Below, one piece after another: positions 1 to 10,088 of a stretch of DNA of 64,000 bases. Under the pieces are notes generated by a model. It ran no database searches. It worked only from the letters and a program-made list of their open reading frames with translations, and was not told where the DNA came from. Each line of letters begins with the position of its first letter. Position 1 is the first letter of the stretch. A program made the position numbers and the translations under genes. Source of the stretch: Gammaproteobacteria bacterium (GTDB lineage: Bacteria > Pseudomonadota > Gammaproteobacteria > Steroidobacterales > Foliamicaceae); NCBI GenBank assembly GCA_026708965.1, contig JAPOTY010000013.1:1-64000 (forward strand), written 5' to 3'.

Positions 1-32
1 CGCCGCCAAGCCCCATGGATGGGTTCATGCGT

Positions 33-62
33 CTCCCGCGAGAGGGGAACGCGCATAGAGGC
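33..62. repeat. Palindrome-family element, copy A (one arm plus loop side; the other arm lies before the window)
   Basis: ctcccgcgagaggggaacgcgcatagaggc is identical to 19863-19892. The adjacent gccccatggatgggttcatgcgt (1-32) is the reverse complement of the loop of copy C at 25783-25807, with about one mismatch. Confidence 0.8.
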
Positions 63-194
63 GGACTCGAAGCGACCCCGCGAGAGGCAAGCGCGCAAAG
101 GGGGGGAATCGAGTGGGCGAGCAACTCTCGGGATTGCGTTTTTGGGTGTCGTCGGCTTGGAAGATAAGGCCAAGGGCACTTGCCTTTTTTATGC

Positions 195-222
195 TTGCGC
201 TAGCAGTAATTTGGAGTATAGT
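195..222 (+). promoter_or_regulatory. Candidate sigma70 promoter of mraZ/dcw cluster (TTGCGC-16 bp-TATAGT)
   Basis: Hexamers at 195-200 and 217-222, upstream of the mraZ ATG at 261. Confidence 0.6.
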
Positions 223-246
223 GGGGTGCCGTGGGAGATTGTGGGT
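222..246 (+). promoter_or_regulatory. MraZ operator: three TGGGN repeats with 5-nt spacers
   Basis: TGGGG(222-226) tgccg TGGGA(232-236) gattg TGGGT(242-246), a 10-bp period immediately upstream of mraZ. Matches the known MraZ box architecture. Confidence 0.85.
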
Positions 247-260
247 TTTTCAGATAGTCC

Positions 261-692
261 ATGTTCCAAGGCCCCGCCAATGTGACCCTTGATTCCAAAG
301 GCCGTTTCGGCGTGCCGGCGCGCTATCGCTCCAGTCTCGCCGGCACTGCGGAAGACCATGTGGTATGCACCGTTCATCCGGACCGCTGCGTATTGATTTA
401 CCTTCCCCGGGACTGGGCGCGGGTCAGCGACGCGCTGATGCAGCAGACCGGAGTGCGAGATGTGCAGCGGCTGATCGTGGGTTTCGCCTCCGAGACTTCG
501 CTGGATGCGGCCGGGCGCCTGCGCGTGCCGCCGGAGTTGCGGGAGTACTGCGAGCTTGAGCGTCATGCCACGCTGCTGGCGTTGGGACACCGGTTTGAAT
601 TATGGGATGCCGGCCGGTGGCGCGAACGCGCGGCGCAAGTCAGCGCCCAGAGCGAATCGCTGGATGCTGCGCTGCGCAGCGTGCAGCTTTGA
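261..692 (+). CDS. mraZ: Transcriptional regulator MraZ
   Basis: MFQGPANVTLDSKGRFGVPARYR..., first gene of the dcw cluster. Confidence 0.95.
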   Translation: MFQGPANVTLDSKGRFGVPARYRSSLAGTAEDHVVCTVHPDRCVLIYLPRDWARVSDALMQQTGVRDVQRLIVGFASETSLDAAGRLRVPPELREYCELERHATLLALGHRFELWDAGRWRERAAQVSAQSESLDAALRSVQL

Positions 693-1636
693 ACGATCGC
701 GCCGGGCTTGAGCATGAACCCGCGCTTGTACAGGAAACGCTCGCCGGCCTGGCGGTGTCGCCGGACGGCCTGTATGTGGATGCCACTTTCGGCCGGGGCG
801 GCCACAGCCGCGCCATTCTCGAGGCGCTTGGCGGCGATGGAAGGCTGCTTGCGTTGGATTGCGATCCCGAAGCGGTGCGCGAGGCCCGGCTCCTGGAGCG
901 CCAGGATCGCAGGTTTTCCATCGAACATGCCAATTTTCGCTGCCTCGAACAGATCCTGGAAGAGAAGGGCTGGAGGGGCCATGTCAGCGGCATGCTTTTC
1001 GATCTGGGCGTATCCCTGCCGCAACTCACCGATCCGCTGCGCGGCTTCAGCCTTCATTCGGACGGTCCGCTGGACATGCGCATGAACCCCAACGCCGGAT
1101 TCAGCGCTTCTGATTGGCTGAATGACGCCTCGGCAGATGAAATCGCCCGGGTTCTGAGGCGCTACGGCGAAGAGCCGCAGGCGCGAAGAATCGCGCAGGA
1201 GATAGGCCGCCGGCGGCCTATCTCGCGATGTTCCGAGCTCGCTGGCCTGGTTGCAGGCGTGAAGCGAGCGGGCAAGCCCGGGCCGCATCCGGCCACGAGA
1301 ACCTTCATGGCGCTGCGCATCGTGGTCAACGAGGAACTCGCCGCGCTTGAGGAGGCGCTGCCTCAGGCCGTGCGGTGCCTGCGCGCCGGCGGTCGCCTCT
1401 GTGCCATTTCATTCCATTCCCTTGAGGACCGCATCGTAAAACGCTATGTCCGCGACACTTCGCGGCTCCCGCCACAGCTTGCCCGCCTGCCGGATATTCC
1501 AAACTCGGCGCATCCCTTGCTGCGGACGATCGGAAGATTGCGGCGGCCTTCAAGCGAGGAGCGCGCCCGTAATCCGCAGGCCCGCAGCGCTCGCCTGCGA
1601 GTTGCCGAAAGGCTGGGAGAAACAGCCGGATCATGA
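689..1636 (+). CDS. rsmH: 16S rRNA (cytosine(1402)-N(4))-methyltransferase RsmH
   Basis: HEPALVQETLAGLAVSPDGLYVDATFGRGGHSRAIL...; a TTG start at 689 overlaps the mraZ stop; the ORF track extends upstream of this. Confidence 0.93.
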   Translation: MNDRAGLEHEPALVQETLAGLAVSPDGLYVDATFGRGGHSRAILEALGGDGRLLALDCDPEAVREARLLERQDRRFSIEHANFRCLEQILEEKGWRGHVSGMLFDLGVSLPQLTDPLRGFSLHSDGPLDMRMNPNAGFSASDWLNDASADEIARVLRRYGEEPQARRIAQEIGRRRPISRCSELAGLVAGVKRAGKPGPHPATRTFMALRIVVNEELAALEEALPQAVRCLRAGGRLCAISFHSLEDRIVKRYVRDTSRLPPQLARLPDIPNSAHPLLRTIGRLRRPSSEERARNPQARSARLRVAERLGETAGS

Positions 1637-1944
1637 AACGGGTCGGCCTAGTTTCCCTTGTTCTGTCTGGCTTAGCGTTGTCAGTCCTGATCAGCGGAGT
1701 GCTCCTGGTGTATGCGCGCCATGAGCATCGCACGCAGTTTCGAGCCATGCAGGCGTTGATTGCCGAGCGGGATGCGCTGGAGGTGGAATGGGGCGCGCTG
1801 CAGTTGGAGCACGCCACGACCCTCGGTTATCTGCGAATCGGCAGGGAAGCGAGGGAACGCTTGGGGATGCGCGAGCCGGAACGCGCCGATTTTGTATTTT
1901 TGCGCTTGGGCCTGCCTGAGCGGTCTGACATGCGGGCGCAATGA
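1633..1944 (+). CDS. ftsL: Cell division protein FtsL
   Basis: Small single-TM protein with YLRIGREARERLGMREP-like C-terminus, between rsmH and ftsI. Confidence 0.88.
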   Translation: MKRVGLVSLVLSGLALSVLISGVLLVYARHEHRTQFRAMQALIAERDALEVEWGALQLEHATTLGYLRIGREARERLGMREPERADFVFLRLGLPERSDMRAQ

Positions 1945-1947
1945 GCC

Positions 1948-3657
1948 ATGGCCTCGCGCACAAGCCTCATGCCTCGCAGGTTCAGGATCCGCCTGATGAT
2001 CTGCGGCGTGGCGCTGTTCGCTTGCGGGCTGCTCATCGTGGCTCGGGCCGCTCAGCTGCAGTGGCTTCAGAACAGCTTCCTGGAGTCGCGGGCCGATGCC
2101 CAGCAGGTGGCCACGGCAACCGTAGTGGCTCGCAGGGGCCGTATTTTCGATCGCAATGGCCAGCCGCTGGCCGTGAGCGCGCCGGTGGACAGTTTTTGGG
2201 CGCATCCGGACAGCCTGGATGCGCTGCGCCCGCGCCTGCCGCAAATCGCCGCCGCCTTAGGTTTCTCTGCGAAGCAGCTGGAGGACAAGCTGGCCAAGGC
2301 GCAGGGCCGCGAGTTCGTTTGGCTGAAGCGAGGCTTGCCGCCCAGCCGCTCCCGGGCGCTCATCGATCTTGCGGCGCCGGAGTTGCGCCTGCGCCGGGAA
2401 TACCGGCGCTACTATCCGGCCGGCGAGTACGCCGGCCACTTGGTGGGCTTTGCCGATATCGACGAGAACGGTCAGGAGGGTCTGGAACTGGCCTTCGATT
2501 CCTGGCTCAGGGGGCGGGACGGGCGCAAGCAGGTCATTCGCGACCGCCTGGGCCGGCATGTGCGCGATATCGCCAGCCTCGAGCCCCTGCAGCCAGGCCG
2601 GGATCTGCACCTCGGCCTGGATCTGCGGATTCAGTACTTGGCTTACCGGGAATTGAGGGAAGCCGTGGAGCGGCACCGAGCGCGTTCCGGTTCGATTGTG
2701 GTGCTCGATGTGCGCAGCGGCGAAGTGCTGGCCATGGCTAGCCAGCCGTCCTTCAATCCCAACGACCGCGCCCGGCTGGATCCCGCCAACTACCGCAACC
2801 GGGCGGTCCTGGACCTGCTGGAGCCTGGATCAACCATCAAGCCTCTGGTGGTGGCGGCAGCGCTGGAAAGCGGCGCCTGGTCGCTGCATGACCGGATCGA
2901 TACGGGCCGCGGCTTCGTTCGCGTGGGTTCAAAGACGATCCGGGACCGCACCGCCCTGGGCGTGATCGATTTCGCCACCTTGCTGCGCCGCTCCAGTCAG
3001 GTGGGCGCCACCCAAGTGGCCATGTCCCTTGAGCCGCCGCGCCTGTGGGGCATTCTGGCGGGCGTGGGGTTGGCGCGCGCCACGGAGAGCGGCTTTCCCG
3101 GCGAGGCGGAGGGCTCGCTGTCCAACCATGAGTACTGGCGTCCCGTCGATCAAGCCGTCATGGCCTATGGCTACGGGCTGGCAGTCACGCTCTTGCAGCT
3201 GGCCAGAGCCTATACGGTGTTCGCTAACCTTGGGGAGGTGATCCCGGTCAGCCTGGTGAGGCGCGATGACCTGCCGCAAGGAGTGAGGGCGATATCGCGC
3301 GATACCGCGGCCGCCGTTGCGCTGTTGCTGGAAGAGCCGGTTGGCGCCAACGGCACCGCTACCCGGGCCGGGATTCCGGGCTACCGGGTTGCCGGCAAGA
3401 CCGGAACTGTCGAAAAGCTTGGTGCTTCCGGCTACGAGCAGGATCGGCATACGGCCCTGTTTGTTGGTTTTGCGCCCGCCTCGAATCCTCGCTTGGCGGC
3501 GGCGGTGCTAATTGACGAACCCGTGGAGCACGGATACTTCGGCGGCGAGGTTGCCGCCCCGGTTTTTTCCCGCGTCGTCCTGGGTGCGCTGCGTGTTGTG
3601 GGCGCGCCCATGGACGGCGTTCGCCAGCCGGTCGAAGCGGCGGTTGCATCGCGATGA
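1948..3657 (+). CDS. ftsI: Peptidoglycan D,D-transpeptidase FtsI (PBP3)
   Basis: LLEPGSTIKPLVVAAALESG (SxxK), AGKTGTVEK (KTG), dcw position. Confidence 0.95.
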   Translation: MASRTSLMPRRFRIRLMICGVALFACGLLIVARAAQLQWLQNSFLESRADAQQVATATVVARRGRIFDRNGQPLAVSAPVDSFWAHPDSLDALRPRLPQIAAALGFSAKQLEDKLAKAQGREFVWLKRGLPPSRSRALIDLAAPELRLRREYRRYYPAGEYAGHLVGFADIDENGQEGLELAFDSWLRGRDGRKQVIRDRLGRHVRDIASLEPLQPGRDLHLGLDLRIQYLAYRELREAVERHRARSGSIVVLDVRSGEVLAMASQPSFNPNDRARLDPANYRNRAVLDLLEPGSTIKPLVVAAALESGAWSLHDRIDTGRGFVRVGSKTIRDRTALGVIDFATLLRRSSQVGATQVAMSLEPPRLWGILAGVGLARATESGFPGEAEGSLSNHEYWRPVDQAVMAYGYGLAVTLLQLARAYTVFANLGEVIPVSLVRRDDLPQGVRAISRDTAAAVALLLEEPVGANGTATRAGIPGYRVAGKTGTVEKLGASGYEQDRHTALFVGFAPASNPRLAAAVLIDEPVEHGYFGGEVAAPVFSRVVLGALRVVGAPMDGVRQPVEAAVASR

Positions 3658-5150
3658 ACGCGGGCGCCGATCACGGCGGCTGGGTGGCGCTGGAGCCGGT
3701 TTTCGCCCGGGTCGATTCCGTGGCCCCGGCTATCAAGGTGCGGGGATTGGCGATGCATAGCGGCAGGGTGGTCCCGAAGGGGTTGTTCCTGGCTTGCGCC
3801 GGGGCCCGCCATGGTCTCGATTTTTTGCCCCAGGCATTGCAACGCGGCGCCTCCGCCGTTGCTTGGGAGCCGGTCGGCGACCAGCCGCCTCCGGCATGTT
3901 CCGACAGGGTGCGGCAGTTCGCCGTTCCCGGGCTTCGCGGCAAGGTGGGCCCCATTGCCGATGCCTACTACGCCCATCCCTCCCAGGACCTTTCAATGGC
4001 TTGCATTACGGGCACTAACGGCAAGACAACGGTCGCCTGGCTGGCCGCCCATGCCATGAATTCCTTGGGCAGGTCGGCGGCCGCCATGGGCACCCTGGGC
4101 TGGGGGCGCCCCGAATATTTCTGGCCCAGCACCATGACCACGCCGGATCCGGACGAACTGCACCGGCGCCTGCGCGTTCTTGCCGACGGCGGCATCAAGA
4201 ACGTTTTTCTGGAAGTGTCCTCGCAGGGCCTCGACCAGCAACGGATCAACGGCCTGCCGGTGAGGCTCGCGGCATTCACCCACTTAGGCCGCGATCATCT
4301 CGACTATCACGGTCATTCGGCCGCCTACGCCGAGGCGAAACAACGCCTGTTTCTGGAGCATCGGCCGGAAGTGTCGGTGATCAACGTGGACGATCCCTTT
4401 GGGGCGGAGCTTGCCCGGCGCTGTCGCGGACGCGTGCTGAGCGTTGCCTGCGAGGGCCGTCGCAGTCCGGCGGATCTGTCGCTTGTTCGTTCGCTTCGAG
4501 CGCCTGCGGGGCTGCGGCTGGAACTTGAGGAAGAGGGCCGGCGCTTCGAGCTGGCAAGCCGTCTCCATGGAGGCTTCAACAGCGCCAATCTGGCGCTGGC
4601 TTTTGGGCTGCTCAGGGCATTGGGCATTGGCGGGAAAGAGGCGGCGGAGGCATTGTCGAAATGCCCGCCGCCGCCGGGCCGCATGGAGCATTTCGGCGGC
4701 GGCGCGCTTCCCGATGCCTTCGTTGACTTCGCCCACACGCCCGAAGCGCTGAGCGCGGCGCTCGGCGCGCTCAAGGCCCGCAATCCCCATCGCCTGTGGT
4801 GCGTGATGGGATGCGGCGGCGAAAGAGATGAGGGCAAGCGGGCCGAAATGGGGCGAGTAGCGGGTTCAATGGCCGACGAGCTATTCATTACCTCCGACAA
4901 TCCGCGCGGAGAAGATCCGCGGGAGATCGCCGCGCAGGTGCTGGCCGGCGTTTCCGGGCAGGCGGTGCTCGAACTGGATCGGGGCAGCGCGATCCGCAAA
5001 GCGCTGCACGGGGCGCAGCGGGGCGATATCGTGCTGGTGGCCGGCAAGGGCCATGAAGCATACCAAGTAAGCGGCGGTCGAGTGCTGCCGTTTTCCGATG
5101 CCTCGGCGGTGCGCGAGGCGCTTGCCGCCTGGCCGGGGGCCGCGCGGTGA
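3654..5150 (+). CDS. murE: UDP-MurNAc-tripeptide synthetase MurE
   Basis: CITGTNGKTTVAWLAAHAM; DNPRGEDP motif; dcw position. Confidence 0.95.
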   Translation: MNAGADHGGWVALEPVFARVDSVAPAIKVRGLAMHSGRVVPKGLFLACAGARHGLDFLPQALQRGASAVAWEPVGDQPPPACSDRVRQFAVPGLRGKVGPIADAYYAHPSQDLSMACITGTNGKTTVAWLAAHAMNSLGRSAAAMGTLGWGRPEYFWPSTMTTPDPDELHRRLRVLADGGIKNVFLEVSSQGLDQQRINGLPVRLAAFTHLGRDHLDYHGHSAAYAEAKQRLFLEHRPEVSVINVDDPFGAELARRCRGRVLSVACEGRRSPADLSLVRSLRAPAGLRLELEEEGRRFELASRLHGGFNSANLALAFGLLRALGIGGKEAAEALSKCPPPPGRMEHFGGGALPDAFVDFAHTPEALSAALGALKARNPHRLWCVMGCGGERDEGKRAEMGRVAGSMADELFITSDNPRGEDPREIAAQVLAGVSGQAVLELDRGSAIRKALHGAQRGDIVLVAGKGHEAYQVSGGRVLPFSDASAVREALAAWPGAAR

Positions 5151-6529
5151 TATCGGGCAGCCTTTCGGAGTGGGCCGCGGCCATGGGCGGCGAATTGCGT
5201 GGTCCGGACGGCCGCTTTGCGGGCGTGAGCACCGACAGCCGCAGGCGGGCCCGAGGCGCGTTGTTCTTCGCCTTGCGCGGGGAGCGCTACGACGGCGCCG
5301 ATTTTGTGGCTGCCGCGGCTGCCGGGGGCGCCAGCGGGGCAGTCCTCAACGGCCCCAGTTCCGAAGAAGTGCCGCAGATCATTGTGCGGGACACGCGCGG
5401 CGCGCTGGCGGATTGCGCCAGGGCTTGGCGAACCCGGTTCGATATCCCGCTTATCGGGATTACCGGCAGCAACGGCAAGACCACCGTAAAGGCGCTCACC
5501 GCCTCGATTCTGCGCGCCGAGTGGGGGGGCGACGCGGTGCTCTCATCCCCGCGCAGCTTTAATAACGAGGTTGGCCTGCCGGTAACGCTTCTTGAGCTTT
5601 CCTCACGGCATAGGGCCGCGGTGCTGGAGTTCGGCGCCAGCCGTCCTGGCGACATCGGCCGGCTGGCGGAAATCGCGCGGCCTACCATCGGCGCGCTGCT
5701 GAACGCATCGCCGGCGCACCTTGAGGGATTGGAGGATGTGGATCGCATTGCCCGCGAGAAGGGCGCGCTGCTATCGAGTTTGCCGCCGGGAGGTGTGGGC
5801 GTTATTCCTGCGGGCACGCCCTTTTCCGGGTATTGGCAGGGTCTGCTGGGTTCACGCAAGGCGCTGCGGTTTGGAGGAGACGGGGAGTTCTCTGCCCTCA
5901 ATCCCAGGCGCATTAACAACGGCCTGTGTTTCGAGCTGCGCTGCCCCGAGGGCGAAGCGCGAGTCGCAATGAGGCTGATCGGCGCCCACAACCTGCGCAA
6001 TGCGCTGGCCGCTTGCGCCTTGGCCGCTGCCGCCGGCGCCGGGCTGGCGGCCATGACCGAGGGGTTGGGCGCGCAGGCGGCGGTTGCCGGACGATTGCAG
6101 ATCCACGAGGCCGGCGCGGGAGTGCGCGTGATCGACGATTCCTACAACGCCAATCCTGCATCCGTGTCCGCCGCGATCGGGGTGCTGGCGGGCCAGGATG
6201 GCGAACGCTGGCTGGTGGTGGGCGACATGGGGGAATTGGGGCCGGACTCGTCCGGCTGGCATCGCCGGGTGGGCGAGGAGGCGCGCCGCGCCGGAGTGGA
6301 CCGGCTCTATTGCGCCGGCCGTGACAGCCGCCGGGCGGCAGGGGCTTTCGGGCCCCAAGCCGTTTGGCGTGAATGCGTCGAAGATTTGTGCGCCGTGCTG
6401 CGGCAGGACTTGCACGGCGGTGTGACCGCGCTGGTCAAGGGATCGCGTTTCATGGCCATGGAACGCGCCGTGAGCGCGCTGCGGGAGGCCGCTTCAGGGC
6501 TGGCAAGGGAGAACGTGAATCATGTTTGA
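5147..6529 (+). CDS. murF: UDP-MurNAc-tripeptide-D-Ala-D-Ala ligase MurF
   Basis: [31 protein letters not shown]. Confidence 0.95.
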   Translation: MISGSLSEWAAAMGGELRGPDGRFAGVSTDSRRRARGALFFALRGERYDGADFVAAAAAGGASGAVLNGPSSEEVPQIIVRDTRGALADCARAWRTRFDIPLIGITGSNGKTTVKALTASILRAEWGGDAVLSSPRSFNNEVGLPVTLLELSSRHRAAVLEFGASRPGDIGRLAEIARPTIGALLNASPAHLEGLEDVDRIAREKGALLSSLPPGGVGVIPAGTPFSGYWQGLLGSRKALRFGGDGEFSALNPRRINNGLCFELRCPEGEARVAMRLIGAHNLRNALAACALAAAAGAGLAAMTEGLGAQAAVAGRLQIHEAGAGVRVIDDSYNANPASVSAAIGVLAGQDGERWLVVGDMGELGPDSSGWHRRVGEEARRAGVDRLYCAGRDSRRAAGAFGPQAVWRECVEDLCAVLRQDLHGGVTALVKGSRFMAMERAVSALREAASGLARENVNHV

Positions 6530-7598
6530 GTATCTTGCCCAGCAACTCACCCAATGGCACTCCGGTTTCGCGGTGTTCGGCTACATCACGTTGCGGTCGG
6601 TGCTCGCGGCGCTTACCGGGCTGGTGCTCTCCTTGGTGCTGGGCCCAATCGTTATCCGCAGGCTGCGTCTCAGCAGTCTGGCGCAACCGGTGCGAAACGA
6701 CGGCCCTAGCTCCCATTTTTCCAAGATCGGCACTCCCACCTTGGGCGGCGTGCCGATTCTTCTCGCGGTGTTCGGCTCAACGCTGCTATGGGCCGAGCTA
6801 TCGAACGCCTATATCTGGGTGGTTCTGGGCGCAACCGCGAGCTTTGGCTTTATCGGACTGGCCGACGATTACCGCAAGCTGGCGCTGCGCACTTCGGCCG
6901 GCCTCTCCTCGCGGTTCAAGTTCCTGCTCCAGACGCTGGCGGCGATTCTGGTGCTGGCGGCGCTTAGCCAGATCGGAGAGCCGCGGGACACCGTGCTGAT
7001 CCCTTACTTCAAGGATCTCTATCTGCCGCTGGGAATCCTGTTTCCGGTATTTGCCTGGATAGTGATTGTGGGCAGCAGCAATGGCGTTAATCTCACCGAC
7101 GGGCTTGACGGCCTCGCCATCATGCCGGTTGCCATCGCCGCAGCCGCGCTGGGGCTCTTTTCCTGGGTTGCCGGCAACGCGATTTTCTCGAATTACCTGG
7201 GTGTGCCCTATGTGGCCGGCGCCGGCGAACTGATGGTGATCTGCGCTGCCATTGGCGGCGCCGGCCTTGGGTTCCTGTGGTTCAACAGCTACCCCGCACA
7301 GGTGTTCATGGGCGATGTGGGCGCGCTGTCGCTGGGCGCCGCGCTGGGCACGGTGGCGATTATCGTGCGGCAGGAAATCGCCTGGGCGATCGTGGGCGGC
7401 ATATTCGTGATGGAAGCAGTATCGGTGATGGTGCAGGTGGCTTCCTTTCGCCTGACCGGCAAGCGGTTGTTCCGCATGGCGCCCATGCACCACCACTTTG
7501 AGTTGAAAGGGTGGCCGGAACCGAAAATCATCGTGCGCTTCTGGATCGTCTCGGTTGTTCTGGCGCTGGTTGCCTTGGCCAGCCTGAAGATTCGTTAG
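6522..7598 (+). CDS. mraY: Phospho-MurNAc-pentapeptide transferase MraY
   Basis: [42 protein letters not shown]. Confidence 0.97.
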   Translation: MFEYLAQQLTQWHSGFAVFGYITLRSVLAALTGLVLSLVLGPIVIRRLRLSSLAQPVRNDGPSSHFSKIGTPTLGGVPILLAVFGSTLLWAELSNAYIWVVLGATASFGFIGLADDYRKLALRTSAGLSSRFKFLLQTLAAILVLAALSQIGEPRDTVLIPYFKDLYLPLGILFPVFAWIVIVGSSNGVNLTDGLDGLAIMPVAIAAAALGLFSWVAGNAIFSNYLGVPYVAGAGELMVICAAIGGAGLGFLWFNSYPAQVFMGDVGALSLGAALGTVAIIVRQEIAWAIVGGIFVMEAVSVMVQVASFRLTGKRLFRMAPMHHHFELKGWPEPKIIVRFWIVSVVLALVALASLKIR

Positions 7599-7608
7599 GG
7601 GGCGGCGC

Positions 7609-8931
7609 TTGGGCGAGACGCTTGTATTCGGAATGGGTGCCACTGGCGCCTCATGCGCGCGCTATTTCGCCCGCACCGGGCGTTCCGCTGCCTTCTTCGA
7701 CACGCGCCCGCGGCCGCCGGCTAAGGAGGAGATACGTCGGGCAATGCCTCGGGCGCGCTGCTTCGCTGACGGCAGCCTGCGCGAGATCCCCGGTTCGGTC
7801 AACCGCCTGCTGCTTTCGCCCGGAGCGCCGCTCAAGCATCCGCTGGTGCAACGGGCGCGTGAGCAGGGGATGCCCGTGATCAGCGATCTGGACCTGTTCG
7901 CCGGCGAAAACCATGCCCGCCTGGCTGGCATTACCGGTTCCAATGGCAAGAGCACCGTTGCCACGCTTCTGCTTTGCATGCTGCGGGAATCGGGGCTGGA
8001 TGCCAGCGCCGGGGCCAACCTCGGAACTCCGGCGCTGGACCTGCTCACCGACAACAGCGAAATACGCGTGCTCGAGCTTTCCAGCTTCCAGTTGGAACGC
8101 GCCGCGCCGATGCGGCTGGAGGCTGCGGTCATCCTCAACGCCACCCCCGACCATCTGGATTCCCACAGCACCTTCGAGTCCTATGCGGCCTCCAAGGCGC
8201 GCATCTGGCTGCGCTGCGCCCACTGCGTGCTGCCCGCCAACGACTCCGCCGTGCAGGCCCTCGCTCCCTCGCGCAAGGCCTGCCCCAGGCTGGAGTATGG
8301 CGCGGGCAGGCCCTCCGGCAACCGCCTAGGCATTGTTGGCAGCGGTTGGCAGGCGGAAATCCGCCATGCCGGAACCCGGCTGATGCGTGTGGCGGACAGC
8401 AGCATGCGCCGTGGATTCCAGTTGAGCAATCTGCTCGCCGCCCTGGCCATGGGCCGGGTCTTGGGTCTCAGCCCCGCGGCCATGCGGCGGGCGGCCGCGG
8501 CCTTTGAGGGCCTGCCTCACCGCATGCAGTTGGTGGGCCAATGGCTCGGGGTGCAGTGGATCAACGATTCCAAGGCAACCAACGCGGCTGCCGCAGCGGC
8601 GGCCGTGAGCAGCGTTTCTGATCCACTCATCCTTATCGCTGGCGGCGCCGGCAAAGGTCTGGGCTACGGGGTTCTGCGCGAAGCGCTGCAGGGACGGGAC
8701 GCTGCGGTGATTGCGATCGGAGAGGAAGCAACCCGGATCGCCGCCGCTCTGGAACCAGGTTGCAGCGTTTCGCATTGCCTGACTCTGGATGATGCCGTAG
8801 CCGCCGCTCGCGATCTTGCGCGGCCCGGCGCTACGGTTCTGTTGGCGCCTGCCTGCGCCAGCTTCGATATGTTCAATAACTACCAGGAGCGGGGGCTGTC
8901 GTTTGAGCGCGCGGTCCGGGCGATCCACTGA
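7609..8931 (+). CDS. murD: UDP-MurNAc-L-alanine-D-glutamate ligase MurD
   Basis: [27 protein letters not shown]. Confidence 0.95.
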   Translation: MGETLVFGMGATGASCARYFARTGRSAAFFDTRPRPPAKEEIRRAMPRARCFADGSLREIPGSVNRLLLSPGAPLKHPLVQRAREQGMPVISDLDLFAGENHARLAGITGSNGKSTVATLLLCMLRESGLDASAGANLGTPALDLLTDNSEIRVLELSSFQLERAAPMRLEAAVILNATPDHLDSHSTFESYAASKARIWLRCAHCVLPANDSAVQALAPSRKACPRLEYGAGRPSGNRLGIVGSGWQAEIRHAGTRLMRVADSSMRRGFQLSNLLAALAMGRVLGLSPAAMRRAAAAFEGLPHRMQLVGQWLGVQWINDSKATNAAAAAAAVSSVSDPLILIAGGAGKGLGYGVLREALQGRDAAVIAIGEEATRIAAALEPGCSVSHCLTLDDAVAAARDLARPGATVLLAPACASFDMFNNYQERGLSFERAVRAIH

Positions 8932-10088
8932 TGCGTGAACGCACTGCCGCCGCCCACGCCACGCTGGACGGCTGGCTGTTGTTGAGCGCCGGCGCCTTGC
9001 TGATCGCCGGCTTCATTTCCGTAGCCAGCGCATCGCTGGAAATGGGCCAGCGCAACTACGGCGATCCGTTTTTCTTCCTGACCAACCAGGCTGCCGCTGC
9101 GGTGATAGGGCTGGCCGGCGCCGCCCTCGCTTACCGGTTTCCAACACGCTTCTGGGAGCGGCTCGGCTTGCTGCCCATCCTGCTGTCGTTCGTGCTGCTG
9201 GCTCTGGTTCTGATGCCCGGACTGGGCCGCGAAGTGAACGGCAGCACCCGCTGGCTTACCGTGGGTTCGATATTCTCGATGCAGGTGAGCGAGCCGGTGC
9301 GCCTGCTTGTGCTGATGTTCGTGGCTGGTTACGCGCACCGGCATGAGGCATCCTTGCAGCAGGGCATGGGCGCGCTGCTCAAGCCCCTGATTCTGCTCAG
9401 CGCGCTGGCGGCGCTGCTTCTGCAGCAGCCCGATTTCGGCAGTGCCGCCTTGATCCTCGCGATGTCCGTTGGAATTCTGTTTGTTGCCGGCGCCCGGTTC
9501 CGCGATGTGGGCCTGCTGGCAACCGCCGGCGCGGCCGCCTTTGCGGCGCTGGCCTGGACTTCCGCCTACCGCTTGGCCCGGGTGCAGTCCTTTCTCGACC
9601 CCTGGTCGGACCCGCTTCACAGCGGGTGGCAGTTGACGCAGTCGCTGATCGCCATTGGCACCGGCCACTTTACGGGCGCAGGGCTAGGCGCGGGCGTGCA
9701 AAAGCTCTTCTACCTGCCGGAAGCCCACACCGATTTCATTTTCGCGGTGATTGCCGAAGAGGCGGGGCTGCTCGGAACCTTGGTTCTTCTCGGAGCATTT
9801 GCGCTGCTGGTGGCGCGGACACTCCGCGTAGCGAAGGCTTCGGCCGAGCGGAATAGGATGTTTCAGGCTTATTTCGCATTCGGTCTGGCCCTGTGCATCG
9901 CATTGCAGGTGCTGGTGAATGTAGGCGTGAATATGGGTCTTCTGCCCACTAAGGGACTGGCCCTGCCATTGATCAGCTATGGCCGGTCGAACCTTGTGAT
10001 TACGCTGGTTTCACTCGGCATATTGTTACGCATCGACCGGGAGAACGCGGCCTCTGGAACCGGTGTTCCGTCGAGGTCCAAACGATGA
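8931..10088 (+). CDS. ftsW: Peptidoglycan glycosyltransferase FtsW
   Basis: SEDS family; EAHTDFIFAVIAEEAGLLG; dcw position. Confidence 0.94.
   Translation: MRERTAAAHATLDGWLLLSAGALLIAGFISVASASLEMGQRNYGDPFFFLTNQAAAAVIGLAGAALAYRFPTRFWERLGLLPILLSFVLLALVLMPGLGREVNGSTRWLTVGSIFSMQVSEPVRLLVLMFVAGYAHRHEASLQQGMGALLKPLILLSALAALLLQQPDFGSAALILAMSVGILFVAGARFRDVGLLATAGAAAFAALAWTSAYRLARVQSFLDPWSDPLHSGWQLTQSLIAIGTGHFTGAGLGAGVQKLFYLPEAHTDFIFAVIAEEAGLLGTLVLLGAFALLVARTLRVAKASAERNRMFQAYFAFGLALCIALQVLVNVGVNMGLLPTKGLALPLISYGRSNLVITLVSLGILLRIDRENAASGTGVPSRSKR

Noticed and set aside
19-285. Plus-strand 88-aa ORF MGSCVSRERGTRIEADSKR...
   Set aside because: It reads through the palindromic element and mraZ promoter. 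The same SRERGTRIEA peptide appears from copy B in other frames, so it is a repeat-derived spurious ORF.
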